From contig JAKAFB010000008.1 in assembly GCA_021818105.1 (NCBI GenBank), positions 18,706-82,705 of the forward strand: a DNA stretch of 64,000 nt, in the 5' to 3' direction. Both the position numbers and the translations under genes were made by a program. The notes under the pieces were generated by a model. That model had not been told where the DNA came from. It saw only the letters and a list, made by a program, of their open reading frames with translations, and made no database searches. Origin of the DNA: Acidobacteriota bacterium (GTDB lineage Bacteria > Acidobacteriota > Terriglobia > Terriglobales > Acidobacteriaceae). Below are positions 19,457 through 32,531 of the stretch, piece by piece. Position 1 is the stretch's first letter, and each line of letters opens with the position of its first letter.

Positions 19457-21211
19457 GTGAAAAGATTTGCCGCTTTGTTTGCCCTGGGAGCCTGTATGAC
19501 CACAACCCTCGCCGCCCGATCGCAGTCGAGCAACTGGGAACAGCAGTTCAAGACCGTCTCTGACGCGTATCTGGACGGCGTGTACTTCCGCTATCAGCCT
19601 ACGCAGGGCACCTCCGCGGGCTATCACCAGTACGACACGCAGCTTGAGGACTTCTCGCAGCAGAGCATCGACGCAGAGATCGCATCACTCCAGAGCTTCG
19701 AGCAGCGCGTCTCCGCTATACCTGCCGCAGAGCTTGATCTGACAACGCGTGGTGATCGCGACATTGTGCTCGGCAGTATTCGTTCGCGCCTGCTCACGCT
19801 TCAGACCATCCGCCTGTGGCAAAAGGATCCGGACATCTACCCGAGCACCGCAGCCAATGCCGCCTTCACCATCATGGAGCGCAAGTTCGCCTCGCACGAT
19901 GATCGTCTCCGCTCGCTCATCGCGCGTGAGAAACTGATGCCCGCGCTCTTTGCCGCCGCACGCGCCAACCTCGCTAATCCTCCGCGCATCTTTACGGAGA
20001 TTGCCATCGAGCAGTTGCCCGGAACCATCAGTTTCTTCCAGCGTGATGTGCCCCGGGCCTTCTCAGACGCCAAGGATCCCGCGCTCAAGTCCGAATTCGC
20101 ACAGACCAACGCGCGTGTAGTGGCTGAACTCAACGAATATCTGAGCTGGCTCAACAGCGACCTCCTTCCTCGCTCCAACGGCGACTTCCGCATCGGAGCC
20201 GCTGTCTTTGCAAAGAAGCTCCAGTACGACGAGATGGTCGATCTTCCGCTCGACAAGCTGCTCGAAATCGGCAGAGCCGATCTGCGCCGTAACCAGCAGC
20301 ACTTTAACCAGCTTGCAAAGGAACTCGAGCCCAGCAAAGATCCGCGCGCCGTCCTCGAAGAACTCGGTGCAGATCACCCAGCGCCCGGCCAGTTGCTTGA
20401 TGCCTTCCGCGCCACCTTCAACAGCCTTGATGCCTTCATCCGCTCGCATCACATCGTCACGATTCCTTCTGATGTCCGCCCCATCGTGCAAGAGACGCCG
20501 CCTTTCATGCGTGCCACCACCTTTGCCTCCATGGACACTCCCGGCCCCTACGAGAAGAACGCCACTGAGGCCTACTTCAACGTCACGCTGCCTGACCCCT
20601 CCATGACACCTGCGCAGGTCGAGAGCTACATGCACGCGTTTAACGCAGGCACGGTCATCTCCACCGCAGTGCATGAGGCTTATCCAGGCCACTACGTCCA
20701 GTTCCTCTGGGTGCCGCAGGCGCCCAGCCGCGTGCGCAAGCTGCTCGGCGCAAATACCAATGCGGAGGGCTGGGCCCACTATTGCGAACAAATGATGCTC
20801 GACGAGGGCTACGGCCAGCCCGGCGTCGGCGCAAAAAGCGAACGCGAATCCAAATTCCTTCGCCTCGGCCAATTGCAGGACGCTCTCCTGCGCGATGCGC
20901 GCTTCATCGTCGGCATTCAGATGCACACAGGCAGCATGTCCTTCGATCAGGCCGTCGATTTCTTCCAGCGGGAGGGCTACCAATCCAGAGAGAGCGCTCT
21001 CGTTGAAACCAAGCGTGGCGCAGGCGACCCCACATACCTCTACTACACGCTCGGCAAGCTTGAAATTCTCAAGCTCCGCGCAGACCTTGAAAAGAAGCAG
21101 GGTGCAGCCTTCTCACTCGAGGAATTTCACAACAACTTTCTGCGTCAGGGCTTTCCACCCATTAAGATTGTCCGGGAAGCGTTGTTAGGCGATGATTCGC
21201 CCGCGCTCTAA
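19457..21211 (+). CDS. DUF885 family exported (putative metallopeptidase) protein
   Basis: GTG start; signal peptide MKRFAALFALGACMTTTLAARSQ; HEAYPGHYVQFLW (HExxGH) and NAEGWAHYCEQMMLDEGY, typical of DUF885. Confidence 0.88.
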   Translation: MKRFAALFALGACMTTTLAARSQSSNWEQQFKTVSDAYLDGVYFRYQPTQGTSAGYHQYDTQLEDFSQQSIDAEIASLQSFEQRVSAIPAAELDLTTRGDRDIVLGSIRSRLLTLQTIRLWQKDPDIYPSTAANAAFTIMERKFASHDDRLRSLIAREKLMPALFAAARANLANPPRIFTEIAIEQLPGTISFFQRDVPRAFSDAKDPALKSEFAQTNARVVAELNEYLSWLNSDLLPRSNGDFRIGAAVFAKKLQYDEMVDLPLDKLLEIGRADLRRNQQHFNQLAKELEPSKDPRAVLEELGADHPAPGQLLDAFRATFNSLDAFIRSHHIVTIPSDVRPIVQETPPFMRATTFASMDTPGPYEKNATEAYFNVTLPDPSMTPAQVESYMHAFNAGTVISTAVHEAYPGHYVQFLWVPQAPSRVRKLLGANTNAEGWAHYCEQMMLDEGYGQPGVGAKSERESKFLRLGQLQDALLRDARFIVGIQMHTGSMSFDQAVDFFQREGYQSRESALVETKRGAGDPTYLYYTLGKLEILKLRADLEKKQGAAFSLEEFHNNFLRQGFPPIKIVREALLGDDSPAL

Positions 21212-21334
21212 ACAGCCCGGGTCATCCTCGCCGTTCTGCCGGTCCTGCGTCACTTGCGTTAGCATGTCTGCTTTGGTGTGAAGGAAGACAAGCTGCATTC
21301 CTTTTGCAGCAATCCCTGCAGTCACGGAGATGAA

Positions 21335-22210
21335 ATGAACGCACAGGTACGAAAGGCAGTCTTCCCCGCCGGCGGTCTGGGCACGCGGTTTCTCCCGGCT
21401 ACCAAAGTCATCCCCAAGGAAATGCTAGCGCTGGTCGACAAGCCCATCATCCAATACGGCGTGGAAGAGGCCATCGCCTCCGGCATCGAGCAAATCATCA
21501 TCATCACCGGCCGCGGCAAAGGCGCCATGGAGGACCACTTCGACCACAGCTTCGAGCTGGATGCCACGCTCGAGCGCCGCGGCAAGAGCGAGTTGCTCGC
21601 CGTCTCCCGCAGCGTGGCCACCATGGCCAGCATCAGCTACGTGCGCCAGAAGGAGCCGCTCGGCCTGGGCCATGCCGTGCTCTGCGCCAAAGAACTCGTC
21701 GGCGACGAGCCCTTCGCAGTCATCCTGCCCGACGATGTCATCGACGCCGAGGTTCCGTGCCTCAAGCAGATGATCGATGTCTTCGACGAGCGCGGCGGCT
21801 CCGTGCTCGCCACGCAGACCGTCGAAGGGCCCGCCATCTCTGCCTATGGCGTGCTCGCCGGCAGCCCCGATCCCACCAATGAACGAATCTACAACTGCAC
21901 TGGCATGGTGGAAAAGCCAAGGTTTGAAGACGCGCCATCGAAACAAGCCATCATCGGCCGCTATGTTCTTACTCCGCGCATCTTCGAATTGCTGGAGCAG
22001 ACCACGCCCGGCGCCGGTGGAGAAATCCAGCTCACTGACGGCATCCGCGCCCTGCTCAAGGAAGAGAAGGTCTTCGGCTACACCTTTGAAGGCAAGCGCT
22101 TCGATGCCGGTGACAAGTTCGGCATGCTGCAGGCCACCGTTGAGTTCGCGCTCAAGCGTCCTGACCTCGGCCCGCAGTTTCGCGAATACCTGAAAGGCCT
22201 ACAACTTTAG
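21335..22210 (+). CDS. galU: UTP--glucose-1-phosphate uridylyltransferase
   Basis: VRKAVFPAGGLGTRFLPATKVIPKEMLALVDKPIIQYGVEEAIASGIEQIIIITGRGKGAMEDHFD; ATG at 21335 preferred. Confidence 0.96.
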   Translation: MNAQVRKAVFPAGGLGTRFLPATKVIPKEMLALVDKPIIQYGVEEAIASGIEQIIIITGRGKGAMEDHFDHSFELDATLERRGKSELLAVSRSVATMASISYVRQKEPLGLGHAVLCAKELVGDEPFAVILPDDVIDAEVPCLKQMIDVFDERGGSVLATQTVEGPAISAYGVLAGSPDPTNERIYNCTGMVEKPRFEDAPSKQAIIGRYVLTPRIFELLEQTTPGAGGEIQLTDGIRALLKEEKVFGYTFEGKRFDAGDKFGMLQATVEFALKRPDLGPQFREYLKGLQL

Positions 22211-22770
22211 CGCTTCGGCTTCCACTTGATGTTGCAGCCAATCGAGGGCAGTTGCTCGTCGAGTGGTGGTTTGCCCGCCAATACCGCATCGATCGCGGCG
22301 CGCAAGTCTTCACCGGTAACGGGAATTCCGTTCCCGGGCCTGCTGCGATCAAACTGCCCGCGATACACGAGCTTCAAGTCCGCATCGAACAGGTAGATAT
22401 CCGGTGTGCAGGCAGCCTTGTAGGCGCGCGCCACATCCTGCGCCTCGTCGTAGAGGTACGGAAAGCGAAAGCCCAGCGTCTCCGCCTGCCTCTTCAATCC
22501 CTCCGGGCTATCGTCCGGATAGGTCTCCGCGTCATTGCTGCTGATGGCCACCATGCCCACCGGCTTGTCTGCGTAGTCCGCGCCCAGCTTGGCCAGCGCC
22601 TTCTCAATGTGTTTCACATACGGGCAATGCGTACAGATGAACAGCACCAGCAGCGCCTTCTTTCCGCGAAAATCTTCGCGCTTCACGGTCTTGCCCGTCA
22701 CCACATCCGGCAGCGCAAAATCAGGCGCCGTCGTGCCCAGTTCCAGCATGGTGGATTCAGTAAGTGCCAT
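22207..22770 (-). CDS. Thioredoxin-fold (AhpC/TSA, redoxin) family protein
   Basis: LGTTAPDFALPDVVTGKTVKREDFRGKKALLVLFICTHCPYVKHIEKALAKL; CxxC-like THCPYV. Confidence 0.9.
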   Translation of the reverse strand: MALTESTMLELGTTAPDFALPDVVTGKTVKREDFRGKKALLVLFICTHCPYVKHIEKALAKLGADYADKPVGMVAISSNDAETYPDDSPEGLKRQAETLGFRFPYLYDEAQDVARAYKAACTPDIYLFDADLKLVYRGQFDRSRPGNGIPVTGEDLRAAIDAVLAGKPPLDEQLPSIGCNIKWKPKR

Positions 22771-22807
22771 TGCTCCAGCTCCTAACTCCGGTAGCCGCGT
22801 CGCCTTT

Positions 22808-23845
22808 TCAGAACAGCCCAGCCTGCCGTCCCGGCATCGCCAGCCCAAAGTGCTCATACGCCAGCCGTGTCGCCATGCGCCCGCGCGGCGTGCGGTCCAA
22901 AAAACCGATCTGTATCAGGAAGGGCTCATACACCTCTTCCAGCGCGTCCTCTTCCTCGGCCAGCGTCGCTGCCAGCGTGCCCAGTCCCACTGGCCCGCCG
23001 TCGTATTTCTGAATAATCGTCAGCAGCAGCCGCCGGTCAATCTCATCAAACCCGTGCGCATCCACTTCCAGCATGGTCAGCGCCGCATTGGCCGTGGGCC
23101 GGTCAATTGTCCCTGTACCGCGCACCTGCGCATAGTCGCGCACTCGCCGAAGCAGCCGGTTTGCAATGCGTGGTGTCCCGCGCGAGCGCAGCGCAATCTC
23201 TGCTGCGCCGTCCGGATCAATCGGCACCTGCAGCACCTCTGCCGAGCGCTCCACAATCACTCGCAGCTCGTCCTCGGTATAAAACTCCAGCCGCAGCAGG
23301 ATGCCAAACCGCGAGCGCAGTGGTGAACTCAGCAGCCCTGGCCGTGTCGTCGCGCCCACAAACGTGAACGGCCTGATGTCCATCACGTGCGTCCGCGCCG
23401 AAGGCCCCTGCCCGATGATGATGTCCAGCTTGTAGTCTTCAAGCGCCGTGTAGAGCTTCTCCTCCAGCACAGGCTGCATGCGATGGATCTCGTCCAGAAA
23501 GAGCACCTGCCGCTCACGCAGGTTGGTCAGGATAGCCGTCAGGTCGCCCTGGATCTGCAGCGCCGGACCCGACGTCTGCTGAAAGCCTACATCCAGCTCG
23601 TTGGCGATAATTGTGGCCAGGGTCGTCTTGCCCAGACCGGGCGGCCCAAACAGCAGCACATGGTCCAGCGCCTCGCCGCGCGACTTTGCGGCCTCCAGCG
23701 CAATCGCCAGTTGCTCCTTCGCCTTCGACTGGCCAATGAACTCGCCCAGCCTCCGCGGGCGCAGTTTCAGTTCAAAGCTCTGCTCTTCGTCCGCGCGCGA
23801 GGCGCTGACCAGCCGTTCCGGTGAGTTGTCTCGCGCAATCGCCAT
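22808..23845 (-). CDS. ruvB: Holliday junction branch migration DNA helicase RuvB
   Basis: [71 protein letters not shown]. Confidence 0.98.
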   Translation of the reverse strand: MAIARDNSPERLVSASRADEEQSFELKLRPRRLGEFIGQSKAKEQLAIALEAAKSRGEALDHVLLFGPPGLGKTTLATIIANELDVGFQQTSGPALQIQGDLTAILTNLRERQVLFLDEIHRMQPVLEEKLYTALEDYKLDIIIGQGPSARTHVMDIRPFTFVGATTRPGLLSSPLRSRFGILLRLEFYTEDELRVIVERSAEVLQVPIDPDGAAEIALRSRGTPRIANRLLRRVRDYAQVRGTGTIDRPTANAALTMLEVDAHGFDEIDRRLLLTIIQKYDGGPVGLGTLAATLAEEEDALEEVYEPFLIQIGFLDRTPRGRMATRLAYEHFGLAMPGRQAGLF

Positions 23846-23951
23846 GCTGTGGGAAGTGTAGCGGTTGCCGCCGCCCTGGGCAAAGGGGTTGGTTGTGCTC
23901 TGCCACCGCCGAATCCTGCCATTTAGACTGGTTGAGGCCCCATTCTTCGTG

Positions 23952-25160
23952 ATGACCCACAGGTTAGCCTTTCTCTGCCGCTTTCACTTCCACAAGCCCC
24001 AGCGCATTGCCGCTGTGTTGCTGCTGCTTTTCCTGGCGCAGGGCCTGTGGCTCACAAGCCGCCAAACGCTCTCTGACCGCGATTACCAGTACGCACGCTG
24101 CGGCCGCGAAATGTGGGAGAAGCCCTCGCCGCTCGCCGGCTACTTCACCTCCTGCGGCAACATTCATGATGGCGTACTCGCCTACCGCTTCGCCGGTCTG
24201 CCCCTCACGCTCAATATCCTCGCCGAGCGCGGCCTTGACCACTTCCGCAAGCCCGAGGACCGCGTCGTCCAGACCGCAGGCGTCGTCAGCACCTGGGAGA
24301 TGCGCCACCAACTCGCCCACATCCTGCTGTTGCTGCGCCTCCCATTTCTTCTTGCCGGATGCATTCTCGGTGGTGGCATCTGGTGGGTCACGCGCCGCCT
24401 CTACGGCAACCTCGGCGGATACACCGCTCTCGCCCTCTACTGCTTCTCGCCCGCCATCCTCAAGGCCTGCATCTCGCCCAATCCAGAGGTGCTCGCCGCA
24501 CTCGGCGTCTACGGCGCTGTCTACACGTGCATCGGTGTTGCCCATGCTATGCAGGGTCCGCGCCGTCGCTGGCGCCCCCGCATCGTACTTCTCACCGTTG
24601 CTCTCGGCGTTGCCGCTGCGTCGCACATTGCCGCTCTGCCCGTCGCTGCTGTCCTCGGTCTCATCCTCATGCTCTGGGTCGCCGAGGGTCGCCGCAGCCA
24701 GGTGTTGCCTATCGTCCTGCTCGCGTCCGGCGGAGCGCTCATCATCGTCTTTGCCTGTTACGCGTTCTCACCGGATGCTTTCAGCTACGTCTTTCGCTCC
24801 TCCGCGGGCTTTCTTTGGTTCTCACTGGACCCCGTCCGCCGTTTCTTTTCCACGCTCAGCAACGCCGGCATCACCATCGCCGCAGCCTCGGCCCTGCTGC
24901 TCTACTTCGGTCTGCCCCGCTCGCGCTACTTCGGCAACACTGCGCCGCTCTTCTGCACCGTCATGCTCCTGCCGCTCTTCATGGCAGGCACTCCCGGCTC
25001 CCCGTGGCTTTGGGCTTTGCCCTTTCTGCTCACCTTCATTGGAGGCGTCTTCGCGGACGCTTTTGAGAGCCCCCGCGGCCGTCTGGCTTTCATGGCCGCT
25101 GGTGCCCTCCTTGCCTTGCAGGTCATCGTTTGCCTGGTGAGTTTGCCGCGGATCCTCTAA
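23952..25160 (+). CDS. Polytopic membrane protein (glycosyltransferase-like / hypothetical)
   Basis: ~10 hydrophobic segments; ATG 23952 ([33 protein letters not shown]). Resembles the polytopic part of GT-C-type proteins but no catalytic motif confirmed. Confidence 0.75.
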   Translation: MTHRLAFLCRFHFHKPQRIAAVLLLLFLAQGLWLTSRQTLSDRDYQYARCGREMWEKPSPLAGYFTSCGNIHDGVLAYRFAGLPLTLNILAERGLDHFRKPEDRVVQTAGVVSTWEMRHQLAHILLLLRLPFLLAGCILGGGIWWVTRRLYGNLGGYTALALYCFSPAILKACISPNPEVLAALGVYGAVYTCIGVAHAMQGPRRRWRPRIVLLTVALGVAAASHIAALPVAAVLGLILMLWVAEGRRSQVLPIVLLASGGALIIVFACYAFSPDAFSYVFRSSAGFLWFSLDPVRRFFSTLSNAGITIAAASALLLYFGLPRSRYFGNTAPLFCTVMLLPLFMAGTPGSPWLWALPFLLTFIGGVFADAFESPRGRLAFMAAGALLALQVIVCLVSLPRIL

Positions 25161-25314
25161 ATTCCACAAAGCAAGCCACATAGCAACTCCCTTCCGCGGC
25201 AGCCGGCGCCCGTTGCCCAGCCGCCGCGTTCCCCACCATCCGTCCCAGATTTGCCGCCCGGCTCGCCGCCCCATAAATTCCTGCAAAATAAGAACTTATT
25301 TACATATTTCCACC

Positions 25315-25344
25315 TTGCTCCGGCCCGCCCGCAGCGCGTAAAAT
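25315..25344 (+). promoter_or_regulatory. Candidate sigma70-type promoter for gyrA
   Basis: TTGCTC (25315-25320), 18-nt spacer, TAAAAT (25339-25344). Confidence 0.5.
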
Positions 25345-25420
25345 AAAGGGGTAGCCCGCGGAGTCCGGTCCTGCTTCTTACCGGCCCAATGCTGCTCCGC
25401 CTCCGCGGCCCAAAACCTCT

Positions 25421-28237
<2,817 letters not shown>

Positions 28238-28261
28238 GCCGCAGCTTCTCGCTTCAAAAAT

Positions 28262-28290
28262 TGAGGGCCTCCCCGCGCGGGACGCCCTCA
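28262..28290 (-). terminator. Hairpin terminator (best oriented for the minus-strand gene 28308-30290)
   Basis: tgagggc / gccctca stem; on the minus strand followed by aTTTTTg. Confidence 0.65.
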
Positions 28291-28307
28291 TCGCTTGTCG
28301 GGCACCT

Positions 28308-30290
28308 TTACTGCTTGCTGAGCTTCTTCTCCAGCTCCTGAACCTGTTGCTGCCGCTCATCGGGCTCAAGTTTTTGTGCCAGATCCAGCGCCGTCATCCA
28401 TGCCGTGCGTGCCTCGTCCTTCTGGCCCATCGCCGCCGCCACGTTGCCCAGCGCCGCCTGGCTGCTCAGGTCCTGTGGATCAATCGCGACTGCCTCGCGC
28501 ACCAGCGCCAGCGCTTCGGGAGCCTTGCCGTTGCCCAGCAGCTGATAGGCATTCTGTATCCGGCTCTGCGTTGCCGCCTGCTTCACCTCAAAGGTGCCGC
28601 GATACACCATCACCCCGTAGTCAATCATCGCGTCCGGTTTTAGTTGCAGGAAGCTCCTATACGGATTATGTCGTTCGCTCGACCACTCGCAGCCGCTCAG
28701 GTCCCCGGCGCTGATGAATACGTCGCCGCTGATCTTTGCGGGAATCACATCCGCGCCGCCCAGCCAGAAGGTATCTATGTTGGGCAGATGCTTGCACTGA
28801 ATGCCATACACTGTCGGGTCAATCTCCGGATACGCAAAGTATGCAAACCAGCACTCGCTACCCGGATGCGCATCCCGCCACGCCTTTACCTGGTAGAGTT
28901 GCTGGCCCCAGTCCACATTCGCATCGCTCAGCAGGTTGTGCGCATTGGCTGGCCCGCCCCACACTTCGTTCGCATACGCCATGTAATTGGGAAACACCAT
29001 CAGTGCTGAAACAATATGCGCCAACACAAGCCCGGCGCTCGCCCACGCCCAGTTCCTGCTTTCTTTGGCCAGAACCGCAAGTCCTCCTGCCGCAAAAATA
29101 AACAGAAACACATACACCGGCAATATGTGCCGCGCGCCGATGTTCATCCCCGCCGCAATGGCCACAGCCAGATAAAACAGCGCGGGCACCAGCGTATACG
29201 CCAGCTCGCGCGCTTTGCCTGTGCGCCGCGTGATGAAGGCATACACTGCCACCGCCACCAGCGCCAGCAGCCCCAGCGTTGTTTTGATCAGCATGACCGC
29301 CGGAAAATACCACCACACCCCGTGCACATGGATCTTGCCGAAGATGAACGTGGGGTAGAACTGTGCCATGCGCTTCACGTCAACCAGTCCAATTAGGTAC
29401 GACTCCGGCAGCAGGCGCAGATGCGCAATCAGCATCACTGCGCTGGCATTGAAGCTGCTCAGCGGCTTCACGTAGTCGGCAACCGTGGTGCTCAGCGCCA
29501 GTCCCGCCGGCCGCGCCGCGTAGCGGAAGCCGTAGAAAGCCCACAGCACCACCACGCCCACCACCACAATCGCCGCGAACGCGCCGCCCAGCCGCACCGC
29601 AATCTTGCCGCGTGTGCCTTTTTCCGCGCACGCTATCTCCCAGCCAATCAGCAGCACCAGCATCGGCGCCAGCAGGATGCCCGAGTGCTTGGTGGCCAGC
29701 AGCAGTCCCGCCACCACGCCCGCAATCAGCAGCCGCTGCAGCGACGGCTGCTTCACGTAGCGATAGAAGGCATAAATGCTGGCCAGAAAAAACATTGACA
29801 CGCCCACATCCGTCGTCACCAGCGCCGAGTGCGCCAGCACATTTGGATCGAAGGTCACCAGCACCATCGCCACAAGTCCAGCCATTGTGCCAAACCACTC
29901 CCGTGCTGCAAAGAACACCACCAGTGACAGCGCCACAGCCAACAGTCCGGCCATCAGCCGCATCTCAAACACCAGGTGTTGGCTCGCGCCATCATTGCGC
30001 GCCAGCCAGTCGCGCCCATTCAGGTAGGCTTCGATCTTGAAGTCGCGGTCCTGCGCCGGCGGAATCCACAGGTCGCGGCCCAGCAGCGGCACGGTCGCCA
30101 GCAGCTTCACCAGCGGCGGATGCTCCGGGTTCAGCCCGTAGTCGCCGCTGTGCCACATCATGTATCCGGCAAACATGTGGTTACCCTCATCGAAGGTCAG
30201 CGACTCCCGATGGACCACCAGAACCACTTGCACAATCTGCACGGCAAGCAGCACAAGAATCGCCGCCCATACCCATCGTCTGTCTTTCAT
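28308..30290 (-). CDS. GT-C type glycosyltransferase (GT39/ArnT-like) with C-terminal TPR-like region
   Basis: MKDRRWVWAAILVLLAVQIVQVVLVVHRESLTFDEGNHMFAGYMMWHSGDYGLNPEHPPLVKLLATVPLL: classic TM1 followed by acidic first loop (DE...EHPPL) of GT39 enzymes. Confidence 0.87.
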   Translation of the reverse strand: MKDRRWVWAAILVLLAVQIVQVVLVVHRESLTFDEGNHMFAGYMMWHSGDYGLNPEHPPLVKLLATVPLLGRDLWIPPAQDRDFKIEAYLNGRDWLARNDGASQHLVFEMRLMAGLLAVALSLVVFFAAREWFGTMAGLVAMVLVTFDPNVLAHSALVTTDVGVSMFFLASIYAFYRYVKQPSLQRLLIAGVVAGLLLATKHSGILLAPMLVLLIGWEIACAEKGTRGKIAVRLGGAFAAIVVVGVVVLWAFYGFRYAARPAGLALSTTVADYVKPLSSFNASAVMLIAHLRLLPESYLIGLVDVKRMAQFYPTFIFGKIHVHGVWWYFPAVMLIKTTLGLLALVAVAVYAFITRRTGKARELAYTLVPALFYLAVAIAAGMNIGARHILPVYVFLFIFAAGGLAVLAKESRNWAWASAGLVLAHIVSALMVFPNYMAYANEVWGGPANAHNLLSDANVDWGQQLYQVKAWRDAHPGSECWFAYFAYPEIDPTVYGIQCKHLPNIDTFWLGGADVIPAKISGDVFISAGDLSGCEWSSERHNPYRSFLQLKPDAMIDYGVMVYRGTFEVKQAATQSRIQNAYQLLGNGKAPEALALVREAVAIDPQDLSSQAALGNVAAAMGQKDEARTAWMTALDLAQKLEPDERQQQVQELEKKLSKQ

Positions 30291-30443
30291 ACGCACTCCA
30301 TCCCGGCCCACGATTGGATTCGACGCAAATTGTATAAGCTAAAACGATTCACTTGGCAACGCGGAAGTGCCCAGGCGTATTATCAGACACATGCGTACCC
30401 GCACAGGCACTCGCCCGGCGGCGCCTTCTGGACTACACTGACC

Positions 30444-31517
30444 ATGCTCTTGATTCTCCGCACGCTCCCAATGCTGCGGACCGCATTTCTATCCGTTCTG
30501 ATGCTCGCGCTGCTGGCGGTTTCCGCCGGTGCGGCAGCCACGCACAAGTCGCGCACGCACAAGACCGCTGCGACTGCGCATGCCGTGCACTCTAAGGCGC
30601 GCAGCACCGCTGTGCGTGCGGCAAAGCGCCACACCCGCAAAACGCGCCGCTCTGCCGCGCGCCGCAGGGTACAGTCCCACCACGCGCACGCCATCCACGC
30701 AACCTACACGCGCATGCGGCGTCATCCTGCGCCCATGACCGAAGCAGAGAACGATTCGCCTGCTCCAGACGCCGCTGCATCTGCTCAGCCAGCGACCGAC
30801 ACATCGCCTGAGGACAGCCCTGCCCAGGCCCCCGCTCCCGCATCCCTGCGCGTCACCCGCATCGTTCCCGTCGCCCCCCTGCGCGGCTCGGCGGAGTCCC
30901 TCGCGCGCCAAAACCTGCGCACCGACCAGGACCATCTTGAGCGCATCTTGAACTCGCAGGACCTCGACGACCGCATTGCCCGTGGCATGCTCGTGCCCGT
31001 GCCCACCTCATCCGCGCTCAGTGTCAATCAGAATCTTCCCCAGGACCGCCGCTACTGCCGTCCCTGGACCGCTAGCTTCCTCCACGACCTCGCCCGCGCT
31101 CACCAGCAGCTCTTCCACACCCCACTGGAGGTCAGCTCTGCGGTTCGCACGGTGGACTACCAGAAGCGCCTCATCGGCATGAACGGCAACGCCGCCGCGG
31201 CTGAAGGCGATGTCGTCAGCCCCCATGTCACCGGCGCCACCATCGACATTGCCAAGCACGGCATGAGCGCCCGCGAAATCTACTGGATGCGCGGCCGCCT
31301 GCTCGCCCTGCAAAACGAAGGCAAGCTCGACGTTGAGGAAGAGTTCCAGCAGGCCTGCTTCCACATCACCGTCTACAAGAGCTATGCGCCCGAACCACCT
31401 GCGCACTCGCCGCATACGCCGCCGCGCCGCCGTGCGGCCACTCCGCCTCCGGCCCGCGACAACGATGGTGCGGACAGCGAGCCCGCTCCCTCGGGAGTCG
31501 CCTCACGAGGACGCTGA
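30444..31517 (+). CDS. DUF5715-type exported protein with M15-like (VanY/DD-peptidase) signature
   Basis: Signal peptide MLLILRTLPMLRTAFLSVLMLALLAVSAGAAA; cationic KxxRTHK...RKTRRSAARRR region; SAVRTVDYQKRL...GDVVSPHVTGATIDIAKHG...QQACFHITVYKSY. Confidence 0.8.
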   Translation: MLLILRTLPMLRTAFLSVLMLALLAVSAGAAATHKSRTHKTAATAHAVHSKARSTAVRAAKRHTRKTRRSAARRRVQSHHAHAIHATYTRMRRHPAPMTEAENDSPAPDAAASAQPATDTSPEDSPAQAPAPASLRVTRIVPVAPLRGSAESLARQNLRTDQDHLERILNSQDLDDRIARGMLVPVPTSSALSVNQNLPQDRRYCRPWTASFLHDLARAHQQLFHTPLEVSSAVRTVDYQKRLIGMNGNAAAAEGDVVSPHVTGATIDIAKHGMSAREIYWMRGRLLALQNEGKLDVEEEFQQACFHITVYKSYAPEPPAHSPHTPPRRRAATPPPARDNDGADSEPAPSGVASRGR

Positions 31518-31682
31518 AAAATGAGCCGTCATCCCGCGGCCCTCTCATCGATTCATTGCGCTTAGCCTGCCCATTCGCGATACAATCGCCGCCGAAAGCA
31601 TTTCCTCCACGCGCAGCGTCTGTCCGCCTCAGCGTGAGAGATCTACTCCAGCATGCAAACCGGCTTTCAGGAAGGCGAAGCG

Positions 31683-32444
31683 ATGAGCGATCTTGAAGTG
31701 CAACAAGCGGCCGAGGCAGCGCCTGGCCTTTCCCAGTGGCAGCGCGTGACAAGCACCTTCTTCGCGCCGTCGAAAACCTTTGCCGACATCAAGCGCGGCA
31801 ACAGGAGTTGGTGGCTGCCCTTCATCCTCATCGCCATTGCCGGCTACATCCTCTTTGCCGCCGTCTCGCTCAAAATCGGCATGCAGCAGGTCGTCGATAA
31901 CCAGATCCACATGAGCCCCAAGGCCGAGGAACGTCTCGCTCAGGCCACGCCAGAGCAGCGCGAACTGTCCTCAAAGATCTCCCTCGCCATCACCGAGGGA
32001 GTCTTCGTTGCCAATCCACTCATGACCCTCGCCTTTGTCGCACTCCTCTCCGTCGGACTCTGGGGAACAATGAACTTTCTCTTCGGCGGCACAGCCACTT
32101 ACAAGAGCATCTTCGCCATGTGGATGTACGCATGGTTGCCGTCCGTCATCAAGACACTGATGGGTGTCATAGTCATCTTCTCCGGCATCGCGCCTGAGTC
32201 TTTCAACATCAAAAACTTTGCTCCCACCAACATTGCCGCCTTCCTCAGCCCCGCAGATATCAACCCAGTCCTTTATTCGCTCCTCAGCTCGCTCGATCTC
32301 ATCACCATCTGGACCCTCATTCTGCTCAGCATCGGCGCGGCCACCGTCGCAGGTGTCAAGCGCAGCTCCGGCTATCTTGCCGTCTTCGGCTGGTGGATCA
32401 TCTTCATCCTCGTCGGCATGGGCTGGGCCGCAGCCTTCGGTTGA
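31683..32444 (+). CDS. YIP1 family membrane protein
   Basis: LSQWQRVTSTFFAPSKTFADIKRGNRSWWLPFILIAIAGYILF... with 5 TM helices; SD aggaagg before ATG 31683. Confidence 0.85.
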   Translation: MSDLEVQQAAEAAPGLSQWQRVTSTFFAPSKTFADIKRGNRSWWLPFILIAIAGYILFAAVSLKIGMQQVVDNQIHMSPKAEERLAQATPEQRELSSKISLAITEGVFVANPLMTLAFVALLSVGLWGTMNFLFGGTATYKSIFAMWMYAWLPSVIKTLMGVIVIFSGIAPESFNIKNFAPTNIAAFLSPADINPVLYSLLSSLDLITIWTLILLSIGAATVAGVKRSSGYLAVFGWWIIFILVGMGWAAAFG

Positions 32445-32465
32445 TCCACAAACGCCCTCGCACAA

Positions 32466-32512
32466 AAGCAAAGCGCGCACCCGCTCAGGATGCGCGCTCT
32501 TGTTTTGCTTTC
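32466..32512. terminator. Bidirectional terminator between convergent genes
   Basis: agcgcgca / tgcgcgct stem flanked by acaaaagcaa and cttgttttgctttc. Confidence 0.75.
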
Positions 32513-32531
32513 TTGCAGTGTCGGCTCTGCG

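Noticed and set aside
29976-31517. ORF-track start at 29976 for the DUF5715 gene
   Set aside because: The N-terminal ~156 codons are antisense to the GT39 gene; the signal peptide and ATG at 30444 give the natural start.
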